DNA of 64,000 bases, taken from assembly GCA_035494735.1 (NCBI GenBank), contig DATJGS010000029.1, positions 1 through 64,000 on the forward strand. The letters run 5' to 3'. Positions 7,469 through 18,496 of the stretch are shown in pieces. Position 1 is the first letter of the stretch. Every line of letters begins with the position of its first letter. The stretch is from DATJGS01 sp035494735. GTDB taxonomy: Bacteria; Eisenbacteria; RBG-16-71-46. Below the pieces are notes generated by a model, which was not told the origin of the DNA, did not search any database, and saw only the letters and a list, made by a program, of their open reading frames with translations. Made by a program: the position numbers and the translations under genes.

Positions 7469-9919
7469 ATGAATCGTTCACGACTCTCGCTGTGCCTTGC
7501 AATTTCCACGCTCGGCCTCGCGCTGTCGGCCGCGCCGTCGTTCGCGGTCTGGCCGCACAATCCGGCGGCGAACCAGCCGGTGTGCACGCTGCCTGGGGAT
7601 CAGTATTCGGTCTGCATCGCACCGGAGGCGTCGGGGGGCGCGTATCTGGCATGGACCGACCCGCGCAACGATGTCGATGACATCTACGCCTCGCATGTGA
7701 CGAGGATCGGCGGACTCGACCCGGCGTGGCCGGTCAATGGTGCGCCCGTCGCCGTCGCCGCCGGCTTTCAATTGCAGTTGTCGATCGCGCCGGACGGCGG
7801 AAGCGGCGCGTTCGTAACGTGGATGGACCTGCGGTCAGGCAGCAGCGCCGCGGTCTACGTGCAGCACCTGCTGCCATCGGGCGTCGATCCCGCGTGGCCT
7901 GTCAACGGACGCGCGGCGGCCAACGTCGCCTCGGTCTCGCAGTTCCTGCCGCGCGCCGTTGCCGACGGATCGGGCGGCGTGATCGTGACGTGGGAGGATC
8001 AGCGCGCGGGTGGGCTCGGCTGGGAAATCTACGCCCAGCACATCAACGCGAGCGGCCAGGTCGACCTGGCCTGGCCCATCGGCGGGCTCCTCGTGTGCAC
8101 GGCGGCCAACGACCAGATATCCCCCGTGCTCGTCTCCGACCTCGCGGGCGGCGCCGTCATCACGTGGCAGGATGGGCGCGCCGGCAACAACGACATCTAC
8201 GCGCAACGCGTTCGCAGCAACGGTTTCGTGGACGCGGCGTGGCCGGCGAACGGGCGCGGTCTGTGTACGAATCCTGGCGATCAGTTGACGCCCTCGATCG
8301 TGGGCGACGGCGCCGGCGGCGCCGTCGTGGCGTGGGCCGACCAGCGGGGCGGCACGTACGACATCTACGCCACGCACGTGCAGGCGAATGGAGCCCTCGA
8401 CCCGTTCTGGCCGGCGGACGGACGAGTGGCCTGCAACGCCGCAAACGACCAGAAGAACCCCACACTGCTGGCCGACGGCAGCGGCGGCGCGTTCCTGGGC
8501 TGGGAGGACGGGCGGCTCGGGGCCTTCGCGCGCAACGTCTTCGTCACGCACATGCTCTTCTATGGCGTCGTCGACCCGGCGTGGACCGTCAACGGACTCG
8601 CGCTGACGACGGGCGCTTTCGATCACCTCTATCCGGTGCTGCTCACCGACGGCGCCACGGACATGCTCGTCACGTGGATGGACGGTCGCGCCGGGTCCGA
8701 GATGTACGCAGCGCACGTGCGCGTCGACGGCACGCTGGATCCGACGTGGCCGGCCTCGGGCAAGGCGGTGTCGAGCGGCTTGGGGAACCAGGTGTTCCCG
8801 ACCGCCGTGTCCGACGGCAGCGGCGGCCTCATCGGTGCGTGGAACGACGACCGTGCGGGCGGCTACGACATCTACGCGCAGCGAATGGCGCGCGGCGGCG
8901 TGCTCGGCACGCCCGAGCCGGTGATCGAGTCGGTGCGCGACGTTCCCAACGACCAGGGTGTCGCGGTCGACGTCGCGTTCGACGCGAGCTGGCTCGATCT
9001 CGCGAACGACCCGAACCTCGTGTACTACGAGATCTATCGGGGACTGCCGGCCGGCGCGGCGGAAGAAGCGATGCGCAAGGGCGCGCGCCTGCGGCCGACG
9101 TTCGCCGAGGCGCCGGCGGAGCCGGGCGCGATCGTGGCGCCGGACGGCGCTCAGGGCTACGCGTGGCAGTACGTCGGCGCCGTGAATCCCGTGCACTTCC
9201 TCCCGACGTACGCGTTCATCACGTACACGCTCGGGGACTCCGTCGGCGGCAGCAACCCCAAGACGGCGTTCATGGTCGTCGGGCGCGACGGATCGGGGCA
9301 GTTGTACTGGCTGTCGCCGCCGGACAGTGGCTATTCGGTCGACAACCTCGCGCCGAACGCGCCGTCGCCGTTCGTCGGCGTGTACGGCGGCGGTTCCTCG
9401 AACCTGTCGTGGGGCGCGAGCACGTCGCCGGACTTCGCGGCGTACCGGTTGTATCGCGGCAAGAGCGTCGGCTTCACGCCGTCGGGCGGCACGCTCGTGA
9501 CCGCGACCACGCTGACGTCGTACACCGATCACCCGGGCGAGCCGTACTACTACAAGCTCTCGGCGATCGACGTGCACGGCAACGAGAGCGGCTACTCGCT
9601 CGTGCTGCCGACCGGAGCGCTCGCGGTGGAGGGCGCGCAACAGGTGCTGGCGCTCGCGCGCCCGAGCCCGAACCCGGCGCGCGCCGGCGCGTCGCTGCGC
9701 TTCACGCTGTCGCGCGACACGAACGCGCGGCTCGCGGTATTCGATCTCACCGGGCGGCGCGTCGCGAGCCTGGCGGACGGCGTGCTGAGCGCCGGCGATC
9801 ACGAACTGCGCTGGGACCTGCGCTCGGCGGACGGCGCGAGGGTGGCGGACGGTCTGTACTTCGTCAGGCTCGAAGCCGAGGGGCGGACGCTGGCGGAGAG
9901 GCTGGCGGTGACGAAGTAG
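7469..9919 (+). CDS. Secreted repeat protein with WxDxR repeats and FlgD-like sorting domain, copy B
   Basis: An 816-aa paralogue of the protein at 4803-7256, collinear over its whole length. A signal peptide (MNRSRLSLCLAISTLGLAL..., cut after SFA) begins 7 nt after a CGAGG. The WxDxR repeat array, the ETPEPVIESVRDVPNDQG-like bridge, the FnIII-like domain and the FlgD-like C-terminus (SPNPARAG, TGRRVASL, DGLYFVRL) are all intact. Divergence is spread along the repeats, while the two C-terminal domains are nearly identical. Both copies look expressed and functional, so a role as variable surface proteins or as partners in one assembly is possible but unproven. Confidence 0.85.
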   Translation: MNRSRLSLCLAISTLGLALSAAPSFAVWPHNPAANQPVCTLPGDQYSVCIAPEASGGAYLAWTDPRNDVDDIYASHVTRIGGLDPAWPVNGAPVAVAAGFQLQLSIAPDGGSGAFVTWMDLRSGSSAAVYVQHLLPSGVDPAWPVNGRAAANVASVSQFLPRAVADGSGGVIVTWEDQRAGGLGWEIYAQHINASGQVDLAWPIGGLLVCTAANDQISPVLVSDLAGGAVITWQDGRAGNNDIYAQRVRSNGFVDAAWPANGRGLCTNPGDQLTPSIVGDGAGGAVVAWADQRGGTYDIYATHVQANGALDPFWPADGRVACNAANDQKNPTLLADGSGGAFLGWEDGRLGAFARNVFVTHMLFYGVVDPAWTVNGLALTTGAFDHLYPVLLTDGATDMLVTWMDGRAGSEMYAAHVRVDGTLDPTWPASGKAVSSGLGNQVFPTAVSDGSGGLIGAWNDDRAGGYDIYAQRMARGGVLGTPEPVIESVRDVPNDQGVAVDVAFDASWLDLANDPNLVYYEIYRGLPAGAAEEAMRKGARLRPTFAEAPAEPGAIVAPDGAQGYAWQYVGAVNPVHFLPTYAFITYTLGDSVGGSNPKTAFMVVGRDGSGQLYWLSPPDSGYSVDNLAPNAPSPFVGVYGGGSSNLSWGASTSPDFAAYRLYRGKSVGFTPSGGTLVTATTLTSYTDHPGEPYYYKLSAIDVHGNESGYSLVLPTGALAVEGAQQVLALARPSPNPARAGASLRFTLSRDTNARLAVFDLTGRRVASLADGVLSAGDHELRWDLRSADGARVADGLYFVRLEAEGRTLAERLAVTK

Positions 9920-9982
9920 GCGAAGCCGGCGGCGTGTTCGCGGCGCTCCGGACCAACGCGCGGCGACGAATCCGTGAATGAG

Positions 9983-10012
9983 CGAGGCGCGGTCCCGAGA
10001 GACCGCGCCTCG
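9983..10012. terminator. Bidirectional terminator hairpin
   Basis: A perfect 12-bp stem, CGAGGCGCGGTC (9983-9994) and its complement (10001-10012), with a 6-nt loop. It sits exactly between the convergent stops of the copy B gene and mccB. It lacks a strong T-run. Confidence 0.65.
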
Positions 10013-10013
10013 A

Positions 10014-11624
<1,611 letters not shown>

Positions 11625-11659
11625 GGAGCCTCGTCGGGTGGGTCGCGAAAGGCCGGCGA

Positions 11660-11688
11660 GTTATAGCAGAGGCCGCGAGTCGCCGCTA
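11660..11688 (-). promoter_or_regulatory. Probable mccB promoter (TAGCGG-N17-TATAAC)
   Basis: On the minus strand TAGCGG (11683-11688) and TATAAC (11660-11665) are 17 nt apart. The -35 box differs by one base from the TTGCGG seen at 4676 and 7339. It overlaps the stop codon of the histidine kinase gene. Confidence 0.4.
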
Positions 11689-13146
11689 CGCCAGCGGCAG
11701 CCGCAGTCGCGCCACGCAGCCGCGGCGGTCGGCGCGGTTCTCGAGGATGAGCGAGCCGCCGTGCGCTTCGGCGATCTGGCGGCTCAGCGCGAGGCCGATC
11801 CCGGTGCCCTCGGGCTTCGTCGTGAAGAACGGCACGAACAGGTTCGCGCCGTCGGCGATGCCCGGGCCCTCGTCGAGCACGTGCACGTCGCACCAGCCGT
11901 TCACGCGCTTCCACGTCACGCACACGCCGCCGCCGCTCTCGAGCGCGGCGTCCGCGGCGTTGCGCACGAGGTTGATGAGCACCTGCTCGAGCTGATCGCC
12001 GTCCGCCTCGAGCACGAGCGGCGGCCCGGGCACGACGGCGACGCTGAGCCGCGCCTCCAGCGCACTCACCCGATCGACCCACGACGCGACCTCGAACGCG
12101 CCCGGCGTCGGTCGCGGCAGGCGCGCCAGGCGCGCGTACTCCCTCATGAATCGCGCGAGCGAGCGCGAACGTGTCTCGATGACGCCGAGCCCGTGGCTCA
12201 GGTCGTCCGCCGCACCGGCGACGCCGCGCTGTTCGAGCGCCTGACTCAAGCTCTGCGCCAGCGACTGGATGGGCGCGAGCGAGTTGTTGATCTCGTGGCT
12301 CAGCACGCGCACGAGGCGCTGCCAGGCCTGGCGCTCCTCTTCGCGCAGGGCGCGCGTCAGATCGGAGAGCACGACCAGATGCAGCGGCCGGCCCTCGTCG
12401 CGATACGTGCCGCGGCGCAACTCCCAGCGCCCGCCGCGACCGGCGAGCTGCAGATCGACGAGGCGCGGAGTCTCGCCTTCGAGCAGCGCGCCGAGCCCGA
12501 GCCCGATGGCGCTGTGCCCGAGCGCGCGCTCGGCGTCGCGGCCGAGCACGTCCTCCCCTTCGCGATTCACGAGGCGCAGCATGCCGGCATCGTCGAACGC
12601 GAACAGCGCGACGTCGATCGAGTCCATGACACGGCGCAGCAGCGCCGTCGCCTCGAGCGCGCCGAGGCGCTGCTGGCGCAGCGTGTCGGCAAGCGCGTTC
12701 ACCTCCCACAGCGCGAGCCCCATGGCGCTGTCGACCTGCGCGCCTCGCGCGCGAATCGAGAAGTCGCCCTCACGCAGCGCCGCCAGCATGTTCGACAACG
12801 TATGCAACGGGCGCGTCACGCGGCCGAACAGCGAGACCGCCGCGCCGAGCCACGTGCCGATCAACACGAGACCGATCGTCACGAGCGTCAACCGATCGAC
12901 GTGCAGCTGGTTCAGCGCCCACAGCGCGACCGCGATCGACGGCGTACCGCCGGCGAGCGCGACGAGCAGCACGCGCACTTCATGCGGCAGCGCGCGGCGC
13001 GGCGCATGCGGGCGCGCGGGCACGGCGACGGGCGGAGTGGGCGCGCCGGACGAAGCGGCGGACTGTGGGCGCGCCGGCCGCGGCGGCTCGGGCCGTGCCG
13101 TCCGCGCCGGCGCGTCCGTGGTCCCGCGCCTGCCGTCAGAGCCCAT
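11686..13146 (-). CDS. Membrane-bound sensor histidine kinase, NtrY-like
   Basis: A 486-aa protein. An Ala/Pro-rich cytoplasmic tail (residues 1-45) precedes two closely spaced membrane helices (about 52-76 and 80-105), then a HAMP linker (RVTRPLHTLSNMLAALREGDFSI) and a PAS-like domain. The HisKA box LSHEINNSLAPIQSL holds the phospho-accepting His. The HATPase has its N box (LINLVRNAADAAL), G1 (DEGPGIADG), F box (FVPFFTTKPEGTG) and G2 (GIGLALS). There is almost no periplasmic loop, so it probably senses within the membrane or cytoplasm. It overlaps the NtrC-like regulator gene by 11 nt, so the two form one operon and a cognate pair. Confidence 0.88.
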   Translation of the reverse strand: MGSDGRRGTTDAPARTARPEPPRPARPQSAASSGAPTPPVAVPARPHAPRRALPHEVRVLLVALAGGTPSIAVALWALNQLHVDRLTLVTIGLVLIGTWLGAAVSLFGRVTRPLHTLSNMLAALREGDFSIRARGAQVDSAMGLALWEVNALADTLRQQRLGALEATALLRRVMDSIDVALFAFDDAGMLRLVNREGEDVLGRDAERALGHSAIGLGLGALLEGETPRLVDLQLAGRGGRWELRRGTYRDEGRPLHLVVLSDLTRALREEERQAWQRLVRVLSHEINNSLAPIQSLAQSLSQALEQRGVAGAADDLSHGLGVIETRSRSLARFMREYARLARLPRPTPGAFEVASWVDRVSALEARLSVAVVPGPPLVLEADGDQLEQVLINLVRNAADAALESGGGVCVTWKRVNGWCDVHVLDEGPGIADGANLFVPFFTTKPEGTGIGLALSRQIAEAHGGSLILENRADRRGCVARLRLPLA

Positions 13147-14509
13147 GGCGTTCCAGCCGGCGGTACAGCGCGCTGCGTGACAATCCGAGCGACTTCGCGG
13201 CGTCGCTGACGTTGCCGGCGTGGCGCTTGAGCGCGCGCTGGATGAGCATGCGTTCGACCTCGTCGAGCGTCAGCTGCTCGATCGGCGGCGCCGCGCCGTC
13301 CGCCGCGGGCCGGAGCCCGAGATCGGCGGCGTGCACCACGCGGTCGCGCGCGAGCAGGACGGCGCGCTCGACGACGTGATCCAGCTCGCGCACGTTGCCG
13401 GGCCACGCGTGCGACAGCAGCGCGGCGAGCGCGTCCTCGTCGAAGCCTTCGAGCGGCTTGCGATAGCGCCGCGCGTGGCGCGACAGGAAGTGGCGGGCCA
13501 GGGCCGGCACGTCCTCCGCGCGCTCGCGCAGCGCGGGCAGATGGATCTCGACCGTGTTCAGCCGGAACAGCAGGTCCTCGCGGAACCGCCCCTGGCGCAC
13601 CTCCTCGCGCAGGTCCGCGTTCGTGGCCGACAGAAAGCGCACGTTCGCGCTGCGGCTGCGCGACGCGCCGACGCGCTCGAACTCGCCGGTCTGCAGCACG
13701 CGCAGGAGCTTGACCTGCTGCGGCGCGGGCACGTTCGCGATCTCGTCGAGGAATAACGTGCCGCCGTCGGCCAGTTCGAACCGCCCGGCGCGATCGCCGG
13801 TCGCGCCGGTGAACGCGCCCTTCACGTGACCGAACAGTTCGCTCTCGAACAACGACTCCGACAGCCCGCCCATGTTCACCGTGACGAGCGGCCGCGCGGC
13901 GCGCGCCGACGCCGAGTGGAGCATGCGCGCGACGAGTTCCTTGCCGGTGCCGTGCTCGCCGGTGATGAGCACGTGCGCGTCGCTCGGCGCGACGCGCGCG
14001 ACCAGTTCGAGCACGGGCCGCATCGCCGGCGAGTCGGCGATCATCGTCGGGCTGCCGTCGCGGCGCAGGAGCTGGTTCTCGTGCTCGAGCCGGCGCCCGA
14101 TGCGCAGCGCCTGGCCGAGTTCGACCTGGGTGCGCAGCGTCTGCAGCAGCCGTGGGTTGTCCCAGGGCTTCTGCACGTAATCGCGCGCGCCGCGGCGCAC
14201 GGCCTGCACCGCGCTCTCGACGCTGCCCCACGCCGTCATGACCACAACCGGCAACGTGCCGTCGCGCGCGCGCAGCAGTTCGAGCAGCTCGAGTCCTTCG
14301 CGGCCCGACGTCGTGTCGCGCGCGTAGTTGAGGTCGAGCAGCGCCGCGTCGAAGTCGCGCGTGTCGAGCGCGGCCAGCACGAGCGCGGGCGACGTCGCGG
14401 TCTCGACCTCGAAACCCTCGCTGCGCAGCAGCAGCTCGAGCGCGGCGAGCACGTCGGGATCGTCGTCGGCGACGAGGATTCGGGAAGGGCGGTCGGCGGA
14501 TGGGGTCAT
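13136..14509 (-). CDS. Sigma54-dependent response regulator, NtrC family
   Basis: A 457-aa protein with three domains. The receiver (1-120) has the acidic pair DDDPD and phospho-site DAALLDLNYA. The AAA+ domain (about 145-380) has Walker A GEHGTGKE, the sigma54-contacting loop GAFTGAT, Walker B GTLFLDEI and the arginine finger region. A Fis-type helix-turn-helix (NVSDAAKSLGLSRSALYRRLE) closes the protein. It activates sigma54 promoters after phosphorylation by the overlapping kinase. NtrC/NtrY pairs beside ADOP/MacB exporters suggest it controls the operon at 14676-19738, but I found no good -24/-12 element there. A TAGTCT -10-like box lies at 14544-14549, 35 nt before the ATG. Confidence 0.92.
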   Translation of the reverse strand: MTPSADRPSRILVADDDPDVLAALELLLRSEGFEVETATSPALVLAALDTRDFDAALLDLNYARDTTSGREGLELLELLRARDGTLPVVVMTAWGSVESAVQAVRRGARDYVQKPWDNPRLLQTLRTQVELGQALRIGRRLEHENQLLRRDGSPTMIADSPAMRPVLELVARVAPSDAHVLITGEHGTGKELVARMLHSASARAARPLVTVNMGGLSESLFESELFGHVKGAFTGATGDRAGRFELADGGTLFLDEIANVPAPQQVKLLRVLQTGEFERVGASRSRSANVRFLSATNADLREEVRQGRFREDLLFRLNTVEIHLPALRERAEDVPALARHFLSRHARRYRKPLEGFDEDALAALLSHAWPGNVRELDHVVERAVLLARDRVVHAADLGLRPAADGAAPPIEQLTLDEVERMLIQRALKRHAGNVSDAAKSLGLSRSALYRRLERHGL

Positions 14510-14675
14510 GGTTCGGGCCTCCGCGCGCGGCGCGGGGGCGTCGAGACTAGCACGCGCCCAGTGCGACCGCGGCGCGCGGCGACGCGTCGGGCACGGGCTC
14601 CGGCGCGGCCGAAGCGAGGCGACCGCCCATGCGTGGGCGCCCCGTCCCCAGCCGCGCCGGCGCGCGCCCGGCGCG

Positions 14676-15287
14676 TCAGACGCGCTCGCGGACGATGCGC
14701 ACGTTGCCGCCGTCCGAGTGCACCACGATGCGCGGGCCGTCCGCGCCCGGCGCGGAGTACGCGCGCTCCGTGCGCATGCGATGGAACATCGTGAAGAACG
14801 AGCGGCTCACGGTGGGCGTCGGGCGCACCAACGGGAAGTCGCTCTCGATCGCGTCCTCACGCCGGTCGTTCTCCGAGTTCACGACCTCGACGACGATTCG
14901 TGGCGTCACACCGTCCGGCACGCGGACCGTCACTTCGCCGCCGTACGAGCGCACGCTCACGCGGCGGTCCGGCCGCTGCGCGCCGTCCGTCACGGCGACG
15001 TCGACTTCGCCGCCGAACGACGTGACGCGCGCGTCGCCGGACAGGTCGGCCAGGTTCACCGAGCCGCCGAAGCTGCATACCCGCACGTCGCGCGACGCGC
15101 CGTCCACGCGGACGCCGCCGCCGAACGAGCACACGTTCGCCCCTTCCGCGGCGCCCATCAGGCGCACGTCGCCGCCGAACGACAGCTTGCGCACGGGATC
15201 GGCGGAGGCGTCGCGCGCGCGCCCGAACGCGGCCGCGCATGCCACCAGCACCCCAAACAGGATCACGGTCTTCATTCGCGTCTTCAT
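14676..15287 (-). CDS. Exported DUF4097-like beta-repeat protein with SFGG repeats
   Basis: About 203 aa. A signal peptide (MKTVILFGVLVACAAAFGR...) is followed by six copies of a 17-22 aa unit with the core SFGGxV (LSFGGDVRL, CSFGGGVRV, CSFGGSVNL, TSFGGEVDV, RSYGGEVTV, HSDGGNVRI). This is the pattern of DUF4097 'putative adhesin' beta-solenoids. The permease stop is 7 nt upstream; the ATG at 15287 follows a GAGG at good spacing, whereas a GTG at 15293 is also in frame. As last gene of the exporter operon, the product may be a cargo or periplasmic partner of the exporter. Function is not known. Confidence 0.75.
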   Translation of the reverse strand: MKTRMKTVILFGVLVACAAAFGRARDASADPVRKLSFGGDVRLMGAAEGANVCSFGGGVRVDGASRDVRVCSFGGSVNLADLSGDARVTSFGGEVDVAVTDGAQRPDRRVSVRSYGGEVTVRVPDGVTPRIVVEVVNSENDRREDAIESDFPLVRPTPTVSRSFFTMFHRMRTERAYSAPGADGPRIVVHSDGGNVRIVRERV

Positions 15288-15294
15288 ACGCACC

Positions 15295-17712
15295 TCACTC
15301 GTAGCGCAGCGCGACCATCGGATCGACGCGCGTCGCGCGTCGCGCCGGCAGCCAGGCCGCGAGCGCCGCGCTCAGCGCGAGGATGAGCGCGACGCCGATG
15401 AACGTCGGCGGATCGTTGGGACTGACTTCGAACAGGATACCCGCCATCACGCGCGTCAGCGCATACGCGCTGGCCAGCCCGATGCCGCAGCCGATCACGG
15501 TCAGACGCATCGCCTGCCCGACGACGAGGCGCAGCACCGCGGAGCGATCGGCGCCGAGCGCCATGCGCAGGCCGATCTCCTGCGTGCGCTGCGCGACCGA
15601 GTACGCCATCACGCCGTACAGGCCGATGCCGGCGATCAGCAGCGCGATGATCGCGAACGTCGCGAACAGGCCGGTGAACAGGCGGTGCAACCACAGGTTG
15701 TAATGAAGGAAGTCGGTCATGGTGAGCGGGTCGATGAGCGCCAGATCCGGATCGTGCGACTGGATCACGCGGCGGATGCGCGCGGCGAGATCGGCCGGCG
15801 GCACGCTCGACTGCGTGACGATCGACATGAACTGGAACGCTTCCTGGTCGTGCGGGGCGAACGTGTTCATGTCGGTCCCCGGCTCCTCCACGTTCTGGAC
15901 GACGTTGCCGACCACGCCGACGACCGTGGACCAGCCCACGGAGTCCGGCTGGCCCGCGAACTTCACGCGCTGGCCGATCGCCGAGCCGCTCGGCCACAGC
16001 CGGTGCGCCGTGGCCTGGCTCACGATGACGACGCGCGGCGCGTGCGGCCCGTCGTTCGCGTTGAAGTCGCGGCCCTCGACGAGCGGGATGCCGATGGTGC
16101 TGAAGTAGCCGGGGGAACACGACGCGAAGTTCGTGCGCGGGGCGTTGTGCGCGTCCGCGTGTGGATCGCTCGCGGCCAGGATGCGGCGCGTGTTGTTGTC
16201 GCGGTTGAGCGGCAGCGTGCTGACCATGCTGACCGCACGCACGCCGGGCAGCGCCGCGATCTGCCCCAGCACGGCGTGGAAGAAGTTCGTGCGATCGGCG
16301 TCCTGCGGATACGTCGCGATCGGCAGCAGCACGCGGCTCGTGAAGACGCCTTCCGTGCGCACGGTGTGGCTCAGCTCCGAGCGCTTCACGAAGCTGCGCA
16401 TCATGAGCCCGGCCCCGACCAGCAACACGAGCGACAGCGCGATCTCGGCGACGACGAGCGACGCGCGCAGGCGGTTGCGCCCGCGCGACGAGCCGGCCTG
16501 CGCGGAGCCGTCGCGCAGCGCCTCGCCCAGGCGCATGTCGCCGGCGTGCAGCGCGGGCGCCAGGCCGAACACGATCCCGGCGAACGCGGTGATGCCCACG
16601 GTGTAGAGGAGCACCGGCGTGTCGATGCTCAGGTCGAGCCACATCGGCATCGCGAACGGGATCGTCGAGGTCCACACGCGGTTGCCCCAGTGCGCCAGCA
16701 GGATGCCGATGGCCGCGCCCGCGACGGCGACGACGAGACTCTCGGTCAGCAGCAGGCGCACGACACGCGCGCGCGTCGCGCCGAGCGCGAGACGCAGGCT
16801 GATCTCGCGGCGCCGCCCGGTCGCGCGGGCCAGCATCAGGTTCGCGACGTTCGCGCACGCGATCATGAGGACGAACACGACCGAGCCGAGCATGAGCAGC
16901 ATCGTCGCCGCGACCGAGCCCACCTGGTCCTCGTTGATATCGCGCACGCTCATCTGCACGCCTTCGCTGGTCTTGGGATTGTCGCGCGCGATGCCGGCCA
17001 TCAGCGTGCGCACCTGGGCTTCGGCCTGCGCGCGGGTCACGCCAGGCGCGAGCCGCCCGACCGTACGGATCGCGTAGCTGTCGCGCGTCTCGTCGGCCGG
17101 GTTGAAGCCCATCGGGATCCAGAAGTCCTGGTCCTCGGGCCAGCGGAACTTCAGCGGCATGACGCCGACGATCGTGCGCGTGCGGCCGTTGATGCGCAGG
17201 GGTCGCCCGACGATGTGCGGGTCGGCGTGATAGCGCGAGCGCCAGATGCGCTCGCTGATCAGCACCGGGATCCAGTTGTGGCCCCAGATCTCGTCGTCCG
17301 CGGTGAACCCATGCCCGAGGATGGGCTTCCAGCCGATCGTCGGCAGCAGGTCGTACGTGACAGTCGCGGCTCGCAATTGCTCGGGCTCGCGATCGATGGT
17401 CACGGTCGCCTGGACGTTCCACCAGCCGCCGACCTGCTCGAACGCCGGCACGTGCGCGCGCACGTCGCGCAGATTCATGAACGAGAGCTCGAACGGGTCT
17501 TCGTTGCGCTTGGGCTCGAGCTGCGCGACCGTGAACACACGGTCGGGATGGGCGACGGGCCACGGGCGGTAGATCACGCCGTAGACCATGCTGAACACCA
17601 TCGTGTTGATGCCGATGCCGAGCGCCATCACCGCGATGACCACGGCCGTGTAGCCCGGCGTGCGCGCGAGCGAGCGCAGCGCGAAGCGCAGATCCTGGAA
17701 GAGCACGTCCAC
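15295..17712 (-). CDS. ABC transporter permease, ADOP/MacB-FtsX type
   Basis: An 805-aa permease with the duplicated architecture of ADOP-family proteins. It has TM1 (GYTAVVIAVMALGIGINTMVF), a MacB_PCD periplasmic domain, three TMs (about 270-410), TM-linked RNRLRASLVVAEIALSLVLLVGAGLM, a second MacB_PCD domain, and three C-terminal TMs. The end PARRATRVDPMVALRYE is typical. The GTG at 17712 is chosen because AAGGAG lies 7 nt upstream inside the end of the ATPase gene, 2 nt after its stop. MacB-type permeases do not form a channel; they drive substrates from the periplasm outward with an adaptor. Substrate is unknown. Confidence 0.9.
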   Translation of the reverse strand: MDVLFQDLRFALRSLARTPGYTAVVIAVMALGIGINTMVFSMVYGVIYRPWPVAHPDRVFTVAQLEPKRNEDPFELSFMNLRDVRAHVPAFEQVGGWWNVQATVTIDREPEQLRAATVTYDLLPTIGWKPILGHGFTADDEIWGHNWIPVLISERIWRSRYHADPHIVGRPLRINGRTRTIVGVMPLKFRWPEDQDFWIPMGFNPADETRDSYAIRTVGRLAPGVTRAQAEAQVRTLMAGIARDNPKTSEGVQMSVRDINEDQVGSVAATMLLMLGSVVFVLMIACANVANLMLARATGRRREISLRLALGATRARVVRLLLTESLVVAVAGAAIGILLAHWGNRVWTSTIPFAMPMWLDLSIDTPVLLYTVGITAFAGIVFGLAPALHAGDMRLGEALRDGSAQAGSSRGRNRLRASLVVAEIALSLVLLVGAGLMMRSFVKRSELSHTVRTEGVFTSRVLLPIATYPQDADRTNFFHAVLGQIAALPGVRAVSMVSTLPLNRDNNTRRILAASDPHADAHNAPRTNFASCSPGYFSTIGIPLVEGRDFNANDGPHAPRVVIVSQATAHRLWPSGSAIGQRVKFAGQPDSVGWSTVVGVVGNVVQNVEEPGTDMNTFAPHDQEAFQFMSIVTQSSVPPADLAARIRRVIQSHDPDLALIDPLTMTDFLHYNLWLHRLFTGLFATFAIIALLIAGIGLYGVMAYSVAQRTQEIGLRMALGADRSAVLRLVVGQAMRLTVIGCGIGLASAYALTRVMAGILFEVSPNDPPTFIGVALILALSAALAAWLPARRATRVDPMVALRYE

Positions 17713-17714
17713 GA

Positions 17715-18464
17715 TCAGGCTCCTTCCTCGGCGACGACGCGCCCGTCGAACAGCTGGATCGTGCGGTCCGCGTAGCGCGCGAAGCGCGTGTCGTGCGTGA
17801 CCATGCACAGCGTCGCGCCCTGCGCGTGCAGATCGCGCAACAGACCCATCACTGCTTCGCCGTTCGCGGAGTCGAGGTTTCCCGTCGGCTCGTCCGCGAG
17901 CAGGATCAAGGGCTCGCCGGCGAGCGCGCGGGCCACGGCGACGCGCTGCTGCTGGCCGCCGGACAACTGGCTCGGCAGGTGGCGTGAGCGATGACTCATG
18001 CCCACGCGCTCCAGCGACTCGGTCACGCGGCGCTTGCGCTCACCGGGCGACAGGTCGCGATACGTGAGGGGCAGCTCGACGTTGTCGGCCACGGTGAGGT
18101 CGCCGATCAGGTTGAAGCTCTGAAAGATGAATCCGATCTGGCGATTGCGGATGTGCGCGCGCTCGCTGAACGTCAAGCTCTGCACCGCGCGATCGTTCAG
18201 CCAGTATTCGCCCGTCGTCGGCGCATCGAGCAGCCCGAGGATCGACAGGAGCGTCGACTTGCCGCAGCCCGAAGGACCCGCGATCGACACGAACTCGCCG
18301 CGCTTGATCTCCAGGTGAATGCCGCTCAGCGCGTGCGTCTCGACTTCCTCGGTCGTGAACACCTTGTGCACGTCCGCGAGGCGCAGCAGGCGCTGCGACT
18401 CGGCGGACGCGCGATCGCTCGTGGACGCGGCTTTGGAGGCGGGCGGGGCAAGGGTCGCGGACAT
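17715..18464 (-). CDS. ABC transporter ATP-binding protein, MacB/LolD type
   Basis: A 249-aa ATPase. It has Walker A GPSGCGKST, Q-loop FIFQSFNLI, signature LSGGQQQR, Walker B LILLADEPTGNLD and H-loop MVTHD. The N-terminal 25 residues are an Ala/Ser-rich extension. The ATG at 18464 has AAGGAG 7 nt upstream and marks the real start; the open frame continues upstream only as a shadow of the adaptor gene. It energises the permease encoded 2 nt downstream and works with the adaptor encoded 32 nt upstream. Confidence 0.93.
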   Translation of the reverse strand: MSATLAPPASKAASTSDRASAESQRLLRLADVHKVFTTEEVETHALSGIHLEIKRGEFVSIAGPSGCGKSTLLSILGLLDAPTTGEYWLNDRAVQSLTFSERAHIRNRQIGFIFQSFNLIGDLTVADNVELPLTYRDLSPGERKRRVTESLERVGMSHRSRHLPSQLSGGQQQRVAVARALAGEPLILLADEPTGNLDSANGEAVMGLLRDLHAQGATLCMVTHDTRFARYADRTIQLFDGRVVAEEGA

Positions 18465-18496
18465 GAAGGTCTCCTTCAGTGGTTCGGGGCGGTCGA

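Larger units (their letters stand above)
4676..9919 (+). repeat. Tandem duplication of promoter, leader and gene (two 2.58-kb units)
   Basis: Unit A (4676-7256) and unit B (7339-9919) both run from a TTGCGG -35 box to the stop codon and are each exactly 2581 bp, with 82 bp between them. Promoter spacing, leader motifs, signal peptide, repeat array and sorting domain are all collinear. The last 250 or so codons are the most alike, suggesting ongoing gene conversion or constraint there. Confidence 0.85.

Noticed and set aside
4896..7652. Minus-strand frame of 918 codons opposite the first secreted protein
   Set aside because: The repeated pattern only mirrors the WxDxR repeats of the sense gene.
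14629..17775. Plus-strand frame of 1048 codons opposite the permease
   Set aside because: It is antisense to a well-supported ABC permease, and its translation is low-complexity Arg/His/Ala-rich, as expected for a high-GC shadow.
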